Virus record (IMG/VR): IMGVR_UViG_3300045008_000200
Span: 1 to 64,000 of that record
From: a virus
Reading direction: 5' to 3' (one strand)
DNA length: 64,000 bases
The notes beneath the pieces were generated by a model, which saw nothing but the letters and a program-made list of their open reading frames with translations, was not told the origin of the DNA and searched no databases. Position numbers and translations under genes: made by a program. Shown piece by piece: positions 43,074 through 49,943 of this stretch; the stretch's first letter is position 1, and every line of letters starts with the position of its first letter.

Positions 43074-43595
43074 ATGGCAATCAGGTGGAAAGAAGGAAGA
43101 CACCCTGACGGGAGCCGGATCGAGTGGGCGGGCCGGGTGCTCCGGGCCTATACTAAGGATGATTCCCTCGCGGAAGTTACGGAATACCTGGCGGATGTGT
43201 GGGATGGCATGAAAGTTCTGAGTGTGTCCTACGGCGGTTTTCAGTGGAATGCCGCCAACACTTCTCCCGATGCTGATGTGACCGTTGACGCCACTCCCGA
43301 TGTGCGAGCGGCGGCGGATGCGTGGTGTGCCGTGGAAGCGCGCAAGCGGGCCTTGGAACGTGACGACCAAGAGGCTCGTAAGGTGCTTGTTGGGCGGGAA
43401 GTGGTGGTGATTCATGGGCGTAAAATCCCGTGGGGCACGTCCGGTGTGTGTATTTGGCGAGGGCCAAACAAATACCGGCGGTACGGATACCGAGTGGGTT
43501 TCAAAACGGAATCCGGTCAAGTGTACTTCACCGACCTTTACAACGTTGTCGTGCACCGACCGGAGCGGTATCGAATGTGTGACCATGCCGCGTAA
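43074..43595 (+). CDS. Unknown early protein with KOW/SH3-like C-terminal domain
   Basis: The 173-residue protein has a helical middle and a C-terminal ~60-residue beta domain (LVGREVVVIHGRKIPWGTSG, then RRYGYRVGFKTESG) that resembles KOW/SH3 barrels able to bind nucleic acid or protein. It starts at the first ATG after the conserved leader. Function unknown. Confidence 0.7.
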   Translation: MAIRWKEGRHPDGSRIEWAGRVLRAYTKDDSLAEVTEYLADVWDGMKVLSVSYGGFQWNAANTSPDADVTVDATPDVRAAADAWCAVEARKRALERDDQEARKVLVGREVVVIHGRKIPWGTSGVCIWRGPNKYRRYGYRVGFKTESGQVYFTDLYNVVVHRPERYRMCDHAA

Positions 43596-43625
43596 GCGGG
43601 TGGGAGCGGCTTGCGGGGTGATGCT

Positions 43626-43946
43626 ATGAAGACGGAGTTGTGTAAAGACGGACTTTTGGCGGGAATTGAACGCAGTGTGGATGTCCTTTTGGACACGGGG
43701 GAAAAGCTGCTTACCTTCATGGAAAAAGCTGGCATAGGACGGGTGACGGGGGCGGACTGGCACGAACCGGATCAAGCCGGGGTGTCCGCCGAAGTGCGAG
43801 GGAACCACCTTGACAATGCGATGGGTGACGGCGGAGAGTGTGGGGAGTTTGCCGTCTTTCTGAAATGGACGGATGAGGCGGACGAAAGCAACACGAAAAT
43901 CCAAAGTCTAAACCTCGCCACTTTGTTGGCCCTTGCCGCGAAGTGA
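43626..43946 (+). CDS. Unknown early protein, 106 residues
   Basis: The protein is acidic, with a helical N-terminus (GLLAGIERSVDVLLDTGEKLL) and a C-terminal strand-helix. No metal or membrane motif is seen. The ATG follows a GGGGTG ribosome site. Probably co-transcribed with the preceding gene. Confidence 0.65.
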   Translation: MKTELCKDGLLAGIERSVDVLLDTGEKLLTFMEKAGIGRVTGADWHEPDQAGVSAEVRGNHLDNAMGDGGECGEFAVFLKWTDEADESNTKIQSLNLATLLALAAK

Positions 43947-43969
43947 CGCGGGATGAAAGGGGAAATTGA

Positions 43970-44368
43970 ATGGACAACGAGCAACTAAAACTATCAGAAT
44001 GCTCGGTGTGTAATAAGCCGCCAGAGACCTACATGGCGAATCACAGATTTGCTTTGTTTTGCCCATGCTTGAAAGTTGTTGGCAAAGACTGGATTCGCGT
44101 TATTCGCGCGTGGCAGGCGGCCAATGGAGCAGTTCATCAGTTTGCCGACTTTCACGAAATGGTCAGGACGGAAATCGTTGACCTAAATCTATCGGTCAAC
44201 CTGATGAATCGGCTACGCAATGCCGGATGCGCCTTTGGCTCCGATGCCTGGCAGAAGACGGAGCAAGAGCTTTTACGAATCAAGGGCTTCGGTCGAAGAT
44301 GTCTTGAGGAGTGGCGTTCCTTTTTGGGAATTTATGGGCTCAAGCCTGGTGGGAAGAAATTATTGTAA
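43970..44368 (+). CDS. Zinc-knuckle plus RNA-polymerase alpha-CTD-like protein
   Basis: The 132-residue protein has an N-terminal cysteine pair (CSVCNKPPE) and a third and fourth Cys in FCPC. Its C-terminal ~65 residues follow the alpha-CTD helix-hairpin-helix pattern: IVDLNLSVNLMNRLRNAG, KTEQELLRIKGFGRRCLEEW and a final YGLKPG. At the position of E. coli R265 it has Asn, while the neighbouring Asn and the Gly of the HhH turn are kept. A role in redirecting host transcription is inferred. Confidence 0.7.
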   Translation: MDNEQLKLSECSVCNKPPETYMANHRFALFCPCLKVVGKDWIRVIRAWQAANGAVHQFADFHEMVRTEIVDLNLSVNLMNRLRNAGCAFGSDAWQKTEQELLRIKGFGRRCLEEWRSFLGIYGLKPGGKKLL

Positions 44369-44382
44369 AGAGAGGAACAACA

Positions 44383-44487
44383 ATGCACTTCAAAAGCGCA
44401 ATTGGAATGGTCACCGATAACCGTGGCCTACCAAATTGCTCTGCTAGGACAGGAAAGAATTGGGCGATGGAGGATAACGCGCAATGA
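44383..44487 (+). CDS. 34-residue small protein
   Basis: The short frame starts at an ATG with an AGAGGA ribosome site and ends in a stop that overlaps the ATG of the next gene (CAATGA). The peptide is polar with one Cys. Ribosome site, coupling and gap filling support it as real. No function assigned. Confidence 0.5.
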   Translation: MHFKSAIGMVTDNRGLPNCSARTGKNWAMEDNAQ

Positions 44488-44714
44488 TTAGAACTCAAAT
44501 CATCTGTGACGGTTGCGGCAAAATCGGGTTGGAGTCCCAAGGCAAAGGGCGAATGAACGCCGGAAACATGCGCGTCGAACTCACCCGCCACGGATGGGTA
44601 AATAACACAAACCGCGCTTGCGTCGGCTCCAACGATTGGTGCCGGGAATGCTGGGCGAGTTTTCGCCAAAATCTTGCGGCAGCACTGAGCCCGCAACCGG
44701 ACCCGATAACCTAA
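44484..44714 (+). CDS. Small zinc-ribbon protein
   Basis: The 76-residue protein has a CDGCGK pair at residues ~9-12 and a CREC pair at ~53-56, consistent with one zinc site. The ATG overlaps the stop of the 34-residue gene. Role unknown. Confidence 0.65.
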   Translation: MIRTQIICDGCGKIGLESQGKGRMNAGNMRVELTRHGWVNNTNRACVGSNDWCRECWASFRQNLAAALSPQPDPIT

Positions 44715-44729
44715 ACAAAGGAGAATATT

Positions 44730-44837
44730 ATGCCCAGCCAACGAATCGCCGACTTGGAGAAAACCATCGCCACGCTGAACGACGAGGTGGCGACGGCGGA
44801 GCGGAAGTTCAGTATGACGGGTGATGATAATGAATAA
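44730..44837 (+). CDS. 35-residue small coiled-coil protein
   Basis: A strong AAAGGAG ribosome site precedes this ATG. The peptide is one amphipathic helix (IADLEKTIATLNDEVATAER) with an acidic end. Its stop lies inside the next gene, so the two are coupled. Too short for family assignment. Confidence 0.55.
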   Translation: MPSQRIADLEKTIATLNDEVATAERKFSMTGDDNE

Positions 44838-45027
44838 GGTCAAGCCTCCCCCCGAATGCGAGTTATGCACGAGCGAGGCCGCGTCGCGCATTTGTATCAA
44901 GTGTGGTCGAAATTATGGCGAGCGGTGTCACTCGCAACACCCATTAGCGGACAGCGATATGTGTGTTGAATGCCTACCCGACAGCGATGATGGTAGTGAC
45001 AATGAAAGCACCGAACGCACCCGATGA
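44824..45027 (+). CDS. Small zinc-finger protein
   Basis: The 67-residue protein carries three CxxC pairs (CELC, CIKC, CVEC) plus a CH pair in a region resembling B-box or RING-like fingers, followed by an acidic Ser/Asp tail. Starts at 44821 (GTG) or 44830 (ATG) are also possible. Function unknown. Confidence 0.62.
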   Translation: MIMNKVKPPPECELCTSEAASRICIKCGRNYGERCHSQHPLADSDMCVECLPDSDDGSDNESTERTR

Positions 45028-45280
45028 GGGCCGCCCCGCCGTGGGCCGGGGAACCGCTCGCATCCCGGCGATTCCGGCGAAGTGTTGCGGAAAACGCCCG
45101 CGGGTCATCATGGAATTGGTGCGCGGCACCCGATTTGGCGGTGGGCATGAGTGGCCGGTACAAGAACGGGCATGGAAAGTGAAGTGCCAGTGTTGTGGGC
45201 GGGAAAATACGCACGGCCTTTTCCGTGGCCGGTACGGGCGAACGGGGGCTATCGCGGAGTGGAATGCGGAAACGCCTTGA
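45002..45280 (+). CDS. Lar-like zinc-ribbon protein
   Basis: The 92-residue protein ends with CQCCGRENTHGLF and GAIAEWNAE, reminiscent of the Lar/restriction-alleviation family, whose members have two CxxC pairs and an AxxxWN ending. The first cysteine pair (CCGKRPR) fits less well. It overlaps the upstream gene by 26 bp. An anti-restriction role would fit the hsdM-hsdS genes 5 kb away but is inference. Confidence 0.5.
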   Translation: MKAPNAPDEGRPAVGRGTARIPAIPAKCCGKRPRVIMELVRGTRFGGGHEWPVQERAWKVKCQCCGRENTHGLFRGRYGRTGAIAEWNAETP

Positions 45281-45305
45281 CAATGCGTTTATGTAGTGTT
45301 AGGTT
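45277..45305 (+). promoter_or_regulatory. Phage-family promoter
   Basis: TTGACA, 17 bp, GTGT, TAGGTT. It overlaps the end of the Lar-like gene and lies 21 bp before the next ATG (45327), which has a GAAGGGAG ribosome site. Confidence 0.8.
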
Positions 45306-45326
45306 TCCGATGAAGGGAGCACCGCC

Positions 45327-45437
45327 ATGAGGCATCTGACCGTTGACGACATTATGCGGTTGGAGCCATGCGGCCACGACAAGGGAAGACGATGGCAAGA
45401 ACTACACGCGCGCTCGCGTCAAGCAGTTGTTCGATGA
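45327..45437 (+). pseudogene. Short gene, probably frameshifted remnant
   Basis: The 36-residue frame begins with a convincing phage-gene start (LTVDDIMRLEPC), a promoter and a ribosome site, then stops. A different frame immediately after (from about 45385) reads YTRARVKQLFDDE, which is how proteins with this start usually continue. The likely history is a small indel near 45370-45390. The overlapping gene at 45392 may now use the space. Confidence 0.4.
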
Positions 45438-45679
45438 TGAGACACGTAACACAAGTCCTAATCCAACGGTTTCATTGCCATGCCTGTGGTGGTTTTCAGG
45501 TAGTTATTGTCTGGCGCAGAAAAACCCCGCATCTTCATCGGTGTTCTGCGTGTCGTGCGGAATCACAATGGCTTCGCCACGGCGATAGGACAGTCTGCAT
45601 CGCGTCGCGCAACCGGGGGATACGCAGGTGGTTTCGATTCGAGGAGTATTCGCCTACCGTGTCCACGCGAAGTAGGTAG
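45392..45679 (+). CDS. Zinc-ribbon protein in an overlapping frame
   Basis: The 95-residue protein has CHACGG and CSACRAE pairs 20 residues apart, an arrangement typical of a zinc ribbon, and a basic C-terminus. AAGGGAAG precedes the ATG. The cysteine pattern supports the frame, but it overlaps the remnant at 45327 and composition is compatible with chance, so confidence is moderate. Confidence 0.45.
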   Translation: MARTTRALASSSCSMMRHVTQVLIQRFHCHACGGFQVVIVWRRKTPHLHRCSACRAESQWLRHGDRTVCIASRNRGIRRWFRFEEYSPTVSTRSR

Positions 45680-45713
45680 GAGCCGACATATATCGCATCG
45701 AAAGGAGTAAGTG

Positions 45714-45965
45714 ATGATCCGTACTTGTTGTGGTTGTCATTGTTACCGACCAAAACAACACGACATCTGCGAGCTTGGATTGCGTGTTGAGTTGGGCTAT
45801 TCCTCCGGTTTGGGGCGTTGGACTTATCGCCCATACCGGGGACAGACTTGTCCGAAGCCGAAAACGGCAAAGGCTCACATGAAACTGATGCAAGACCTCG
45901 GTGTGTCCCCATTGCCTGGCGACTACCGTGGTTCGTTACTAACATCGCGCCCATCGGCGCGATGA
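45714..45965 (+). CDS. Small cysteine-rich protein
   Basis: The 83-residue protein starts with CCGCHCYRP and has further Cys at ~20 and ~47 within a WTYRPYRGQTCPKP context. AAAGGAG precedes the start, with GTG at 45711 as an alternative. A metal-binding fold is likely. Function unknown. Confidence 0.6.
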   Translation: MIRTCCGCHCYRPKQHDICELGLRVELGYSSGLGRWTYRPYRGQTCPKPKTAKAHMKLMQDLGVSPLPGDYRGSLLTSRPSAR

Positions 45966-45982
45966 ACTTGGAGGATAACCCG

Positions 45983-46207
45983 ATGCGTGAGTTGCTAGTG
46001 CGAATCATCGTTTTGGCCCTGTGGGCCACAATCGCCATTGTCCTCACCTACGCCTGGCAGCACTTTTGGACCCCCGCGCGCAACGAGAACCTCTTGGCGT
46101 GGCTCGAAAACGGCGGCCCGAACCGACTCCGACGCCGCGTCCTGATTGTGGCGGCCATTGTGTTGATTGCCGCTGGCATCGGGCTTGCCCTGCTGCCCGG
46201 TAACTGA
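45983..46207 (+). CDS. Small membrane protein with two transmembrane segments
   Basis: The 74-residue protein has helices at ~6-25 (VRIIVLALWATIAIVLTYAW) and ~52-70 (VLIVAAIVLIAAGIGLALL), with a basic loop between. GGAGG lies 8 bases before the ATG. An upstream in-frame ATG at 45962 overlaps the preceding stop and is an alternative. It might affect superinfection or lysis. Confidence 0.65.
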   Translation: MRELLVRIIVLALWATIAIVLTYAWQHFWTPARNENLLAWLENGGPNRLRRRVLIVAAIVLIAAGIGLALLPGN

Positions 46208-46215
46208 GGAAGTCC

Positions 46216-46446
46216 ATGTGTCTTCGCTGCAATTGGGAAAAGTGGCTTCAAACCATTGATGAGATGACCGAAGCGGAAGATGATCGTGGGCACTCGGTCT
46301 TTGATTGGGCGGATGAAACGCTCACGAATATCTGCGTGTGGGTGCAGGAGCACCAGCATATTACAGACAAGCAGAAACAAGCCATTCGCAACATCGCCAA
46401 TTCCATGATTCAAAAGGATCGGTGGGATGGTGAGTTGCCAGACTAA
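46216..46446 (+). CDS. Small CxxC protein, unknown
   Basis: The 76-residue acidic protein begins MCLRCNWEKWL and contains a helical core with an ITDKQKQAIRNIA motif. Only one CxxC pair is present, so metal binding would need a partner or dimer. It is spaced 8 bases from the previous gene. Confidence 0.65.
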   Translation: MCLRCNWEKWLQTIDEMTEAEDDRGHSVFDWADETLTNICVWVQEHQHITDKQKQAIRNIANSMIQKDRWDGELPD

Positions 46447-46457
46447 GAGGGTGCCAA

Positions 46458-47192
46458 ATGCTTTTTGTCCAATGTCCTGATTGTAATGGAAGAGGATGGT
46501 TGCCCACGGGTACAAAGGAGGTGCGGGAGCCCTGCTCTTTTTGCGGTGGAAGGGGACAGGTGGGGGTTTCACCGTCTGCCGAACTCGTTGGCGTCTCCGT
46601 GCAGAAGTTGGAGCCGGTCGCCGGTGACTTGGTGGTGATTCAGTACCCGGAAGACGCTCCCTTGAAGACGGTGCAAGCGATGGCCAAAGGCGTGGGGATG
46701 CTGGCGCGGGAGTTGGACATCCGAATCATCGTTCTTCCCCGAAAAGTGCGCGTGGAGCATTTGAATTACACCGACCCGGACGTGCTTGCGGCAGTGGGAC
46801 AGGATTATCGAAGGGCCGTGCCCTATGGTGACGCTCCTGCCAAACTGCTTCTTCATGTGGACGCAGAGGATCAACATGCCGCGGGTTTACTGCGTGAGGG
46901 GCGAGCGGAAACGGTGGAAAGAGTGGTGAAGTTTCTGCGATTCCTGTGGGATTCGCCGGACGACTTCCGCATGGCACCGCCGGGCGGGTTGAACAAGGCC
47001 GCGATGGTGGCGTTGATCGAAGATCACTGCTTTCTGCGGAATGGAAGTGAGGCCGTACTATACGGCGGGTCCGTGGGCATCATCATCAGCGATCACAACG
47101 CTCCACACAGCTACCGCGTGGCTTTTCCGTGGTCAGATGGCGGGGAAATTCTCACTGAGGTTGCCGCCGGGCAGCTTCGGAGAGTCGAATGA
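46458..47192 (+). CDS. DnaJ-type zinc-finger protein, unknown body
   Basis: The 244-residue protein opens with two CxxCxGxG repeats (CPDCNGRG and CSFCGGRG), the DnaJ central zinc finger pattern. No J domain is present. The rest is alpha/beta, with a Rossmann-like stretch (GDLVVIQYPEDAPL, then LDIRIIVLPRKV), and unassigned. A chaperone-adaptor or RNA-binding role is possible. Confidence 0.68.
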   Translation: MLFVQCPDCNGRGWLPTGTKEVREPCSFCGGRGQVGVSPSAELVGVSVQKLEPVAGDLVVIQYPEDAPLKTVQAMAKGVGMLARELDIRIIVLPRKVRVEHLNYTDPDVLAAVGQDYRRAVPYGDAPAKLLLHVDAEDQHAAGLLREGRAETVERVVKFLRFLWDSPDDFRMAPPGGLNKAAMVALIEDHCFLRNGSEAVLYGGSVGIIISDHNAPHSYRVAFPWSDGGEILTEVAAGQLRRVE

Positions 47193-47200
47193 GAAACATC

Positions 47201-47229
47201 TTGACACGCCAACGCAGGCGTGTTAGTTT
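47201..47229 (+). promoter_or_regulatory. Phage-family promoter
   Basis: TTGACA, 17 bp, GTGT, TAGTTT. GTTGACAAC follows at 47238-47246, starting 8 bp after the -10, so it overlaps the predicted transcription start, as at 1001 and 47674. Confidence 0.85.
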
Positions 47230-47263
47230 AGGGAAAGGTTGACAACCGTTTGGGGGGTTGCCC

Positions 47264-47620
47264 GTGGCAAGAAAAAACCAAATCCTCATGTGCTTTCACA
47301 ACGGGTGTGTGGAAGGACCAAAAACGACGCTCAGCGGGTTCGACATGCCCCTGGATGCGTGTCGTGCCGTCCTTCGCCGCACGGACCTTGACCGTAAGTA
47401 TCCCGACGCCATTTTTGCTTTGGTGGACGATTCCAAGCGGGCCGGGCATCCCAAGCACCTTGTAGCCGCGTGGCGCAAAAAGGGGGAAATGCTGCTTCGC
47501 GTGCCCCTGAAAGATGGGGTGATTGTGAATTTGCTGAAGAAGGCGGACACTCCCCCGGAGCCTCCGGTGCAACGGACAAATAAGGTATTGTACCGGGGTT
47601 GCAAATTGAAGGGTGTGTGA
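47264..47620 (+). CDS. Unknown early protein, 118 residues
   Basis: The basic protein starts at GTG after a GGGGGG ribosome tract (TTG at 47258 is too close to that tract). It contains two cysteines near the N-terminus and a strand-rich middle (HLVAAWRKKGEMLLRVPLKDG). No known family recognised. It has a dedicated promoter. Confidence 0.65.
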   Translation: MARKNQILMCFHNGCVEGPKTTLSGFDMPLDACRAVLRRTDLDRKYPDAIFALVDDSKRAGHPKHLVAAWRKKGEMLLRVPLKDGVIVNLLKKADTPPEPPVQRTNKVLYRGCKLKGV

Positions 47621-47637
47621 AGATTGCTTGACACGCC

Positions 47638-47666
47638 AGGAATAGCGTGTTAGCTTTGTAAGCGTT
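47638..47666 (+). promoter_or_regulatory. Phage-family promoter
   Basis: TTGACA, 17 bp, GTGT, TAGCTT. GTTGACAAC at 47674-47682 covers the expected start of transcription. It drives the small ComM-like ATPase gene. Confidence 0.85.
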
Positions 47667-47696
47667 GACAACCTTTTGCTGGAAGGATGAGTACCG

Positions 47697-48302
47697 ATGC
47701 CGATCAGGGGTCTGGAAAATGTCAAGGGACAAGAGCACGCGAAGCGGGCAATGGAAATAGCCGCGTGTGGCGGCTTTGCCGTGGCATTGATCGGTGCTCC
47801 CGGAAGCGGGAAGACCATGTTGGCGGATTGCTTTTCCGAGTACGTGCCTACGGTGGTGGAAGCGTGGCCGTGCGCGTGCGGTCACTTCGGAAACCCAGCG
47901 AAAGAGTGCGGGTGTTCTCCCGCGGAAGTAAAGCGCGTCACTAAGCTGCTTCACTCCGCCATTGAGGACTATAGCGTGGCGCTTTGCGTCGAAATGCCCT
48001 CCCTGCGTTACCGGGAACTGGCAACGAGTCGTGGGGAAGATGGAGCCGTTGTCTCGGCACGGATTGACAAGATACTGGCTTTTCGTGCGGAGCATCCCGA
48101 CACGGATGAGCGATTGTCTTTTGACGCGGATTCACATCGTCTTATGGAGTCCGTGATGGATCGCTTGTCTTTTAGTGCTCGCGCCGTGGAACTCGTGCGC
48201 CGGGTTGCTCGCGTTATTGCGGACATGGAGGGCTCTATGCGCATTCGTGTCAACCATCTTTCTGAGGCGATACAATATCGTATCTTGGAGCGGGTGTTGT
48301 GA
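47697..48302 (+). CDS. Shortened ComM/Mg-chelatase-like AAA protein
   Basis: This 201-residue protein is collinear with two separate parts of bacterial ComM (about 500 residues). The N-terminus gives LENVKGQEHAKRAMEIAACGG and Walker A GAPGSGKTML; after a gap it resumes with CACGHFGNPAKECGCS and LSFSARAVELVRRVARVIADMEG, ending AIQYRILE. The Lon-like N-domain and the Walker B/sensor region are absent. ComM is a DNA branch-migration helicase; without Walker B this protein probably cannot hydrolyse ATP alone. An interfering or regulatory subunit is inferred. Confidence 0.78.
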   Translation: MPIRGLENVKGQEHAKRAMEIAACGGFAVALIGAPGSGKTMLADCFSEYVPTVVEAWPCACGHFGNPAKECGCSPAEVKRVTKLLHSAIEDYSVALCVEMPSLRYRELATSRGEDGAVVSARIDKILAFRAEHPDTDERLSFDADSHRLMESVMDRLSFSARAVELVRRVARVIADMEGSMRIRVNHLSEAIQYRILERVL

Positions 48303-48517
48303 CGAAGACGATTCCAATTCGTATTAATGGAGCACCTTACACGGGGCACGCTCCGGTGCAAGCACGACTATACCAAGAGACCCCACATGGTTGCCGTTGT
48401 GAAGTGGTGCTTTGTCGGAAGTGTAGGGAAGCCGTGACGATTTTGACGTACAAACATGGCGTGCGCACCGTGCGCCGCTATCGGGAAAAGCGTGGCAAGC
48501 ATCAAGAAACCACGTAA
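48299..48517 (+). CDS. Small zinc-ribbon-like protein
   Basis: The 72-residue basic protein starts at a GTG overlapping the previous stop. It has CRC and CRKC cysteines in a strand context and a basic tail. It is translationally coupled to the ComM-like gene. Function unknown. Confidence 0.6.
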   Translation: MTKTIPIRINGAPYTGHAPVQARLYQETPHGCRCEVVLCRKCREAVTILTYKHGVRTVRRYREKRGKHQETT

Positions 48518-48854
48518 AGGCGGTCTCCGCTTTGGCGGAGCCGTTGCCATGACGGAGATGGCGAAGCGAGCGCGCATTTGCACCTGCAAGAGACCAAATG
48601 TGTGCCAGGCAAACAAACACAAAATCCTGCCCGGTGAAAAGCATCTTGTTCTCTTTACGCCGGGGCGCTTCGGCACCGAACGGAAGGTGATGTGTGCCCA
48701 GGCTGGACGCTACTTCTTGCTTTCGTTGATGACGGAGTGCAAACGCTTGCATGACGACCTCTCGGTGATCGAAGGATGCGACAGGAGACAACCCGTGGAA
48801 AGCGGCATCGTGACGCGGGATGGTCTCAGGTTTTGTGGAGTGGGAAAGACATGA
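48492..48854 (+). CDS. Cysteine-rich protein, unknown
   Basis: The 120-residue basic protein has CTC and C spaced before KILPGEKHLVLF, then a Cys in KVMCAQAG. This resembles PARP-like or TRASH-type small zinc domains in phage proteins. The GTG at 48492 has GGGAAAAG upstream. The frame is open further upstream, but that stretch lies within the preceding gene. Confidence 0.55.
   Translation: MASIKKPRKGGLRFGGAVAMTEMAKRARICTCKRPNVCQANKHKILPGEKHLVLFTPGRFGTERKVMCAQAGRYFLLSLMTECKRLHDDLSVIEGCDRRQPVESGIVTRDGLRFCGVGKT
48738..48751 (+). repeat. TGCA-N6-TGCA palindrome copy in coding sequence
   Basis: TGCAAACGCTTGCA lies inside the gene at 48492. It is one of twelve copies in the window; see findings. 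Confidence 0.6.
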
Positions 48855-49282
48855 CTGCTTTGCGGATGATCCTTTACGATCCGGCAGTGCGCGGGTGGAA
48901 TCCCTATGAAAGCAGCTTTTGGGCGGATAATCTCGTGGAGCTTCACGAACTTTATACGGAGAGTTTCTTGCTTTCGACGGACGCCAGGTTATACGTGCTT
49001 GCTCGGCACGTTTTTGAGTCGGAGTGGTCTCCGATCCCGGATGTGTCTGTGGCTTCCATCATGTTGTGCGGTGGTGAAGTGGAAGCCTTCCTGGATTTCG
49101 TGGACACCATTCAGGGGCAGGCTAATTTCATCTTCGTGATGGGAGAGCAAGTCGGCGGGCCTATCAGTACGAGAATTGCGGCTTTCCTCGCCGCACCGCG
49201 GGGAAGTCTGAGCACGTTTCCTCAGAATTGTCCGGCCCTTCGATTGGTGAGGGGTGGGCGTGATGAGTACGGTCCGAACTGA
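48851..49282 (+). CDS. Unknown early protein, 143 residues
   Basis: The protein is aromatic-rich (AVRGWNPYESSFWADNLVELHELY) with alternating helices and strands. It starts at an ATG overlapping the previous stop. No catalytic or metal motif is seen. Likely part of the same operon as the ComM-like gene. Confidence 0.65.
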   Translation: MTALRMILYDPAVRGWNPYESSFWADNLVELHELYTESFLLSTDARLYVLARHVFESEWSPIPDVSVASIMLCGGEVEAFLDFVDTIQGQANFIFVMGEQVGGPISTRIAAFLAAPRGSLSTFPQNCPALRLVRGGRDEYGPN

Positions 49283-49294
49283 AAGGAGTTTTTC

Positions 49295-49609
49295 ATGGCA
49301 GAGAAGGCGAAGTTGACAAAGGCGTTGAAGGCGAAGCAGGCGGGCGGCCCACCGAAGGTGACGCCGGAGATGAAGGCACAGAGGCGGGACGAAGACATTG
49401 ACGGGCAGGCGTCGGTGCTCTTTGAGGGGTGCCTGATGCGCTTTGCCCGTGCGGAGCAGGGTGAATGTGTGAAGGCGGAGTTGGACATGGCGCTTGAGTG
49501 CCTGCGTGTGCGGATGGCGCTTCGTACTCCGCACATGCCGGTGTCGCGGCTTCTTCCCATTCCGATCTTCCAGGCCGTCTCCGGCACGCCGATCAGCAAG
49601 GCGAAGTGA
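49295..49609 (+). CDS. Unknown helical early protein
   Basis: The 104-residue protein has a Lys/Ala-rich N-terminus and a helical core (VLFEGCLMRFARAEQGEC). GAAAGGAG precedes the ATG, indicating good translation. No family recognised. Confidence 0.65.
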   Translation: MAEKAKLTKALKAKQAGGPPKVTPEMKAQRRDEDIDGQASVLFEGCLMRFARAEQGECVKAELDMALECLRVRMALRTPHMPVSRLLPIPIFQAVSGTPISKAK

Positions 49610-49749
49610 CGAATGCTCTGGCTCGGTGTCTGCCCGCACGGAGCAAAAAACGTGGGAAGCAGACCGGTATTCTTTCGGTCTTGTCCGGGTGCGTTGGCGG
49701 ACGACGAATCAAGACCGAGATTTACAGATTGAAGATGGAGTCGATGTGA
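49606..49749 (+). CDS. Possible small basic protein
   Basis: A 47-residue frame starts at a GTG overlapping the previous stop and ends in a stop overlapping the next ATG. It is Lys/Arg-rich (ARSKKRGKQTGILSVLSG). Coupling at both ends supports it. A competing ATG frame at 49613 makes the assignment weak. Confidence 0.35.
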   Translation: MTNALARCLPARSKKRGKQTGILSVLSGCVGGRRIKTEIYRLKMESM

Positions 49750-49943
49750 TGCCCAAGGTTCTTCCGAAGATTCCGCCTACGACTGAGGGTGACGCGACGC
49801 ACGATTGGATGGACGACGCCAAGGCGGAGAAGCCGCTATTTCCCGGCAGGCAGGCACAGTATTGTCGCCGATGCGGGATCATGCGGCGGATAGATCACAA
49901 ACATCGTCCTTGCCCCGGAAAGGTAAGGGTTGTCTTGAGATGA
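49749..49943 (+). CDS. Small zinc-ribbon-like protein before hsdM
   Basis: The 64-residue protein has [19 protein letters not shown], a compact three-Cys plus His cluster that may bind zinc. It ends in an ATGA overlap with hsdM, so it is co-translated with it. Its role in methyltransferase expression is unknown. Confidence 0.6.
   Translation: MPKVLPKIPPTTEGDATHDWMDDAKAEKPLFPGRQAQYCRRCGIMRRIDHKHRPCPGKVRVVLR

Noticed and set aside
45620-45645. tRNA-like T-loop word GGTTTCGATTCGAGG
   Set aside because: No acceptor stem, anticodon arm or D-arm can be paired around it; no tRNA was seen anywhere.
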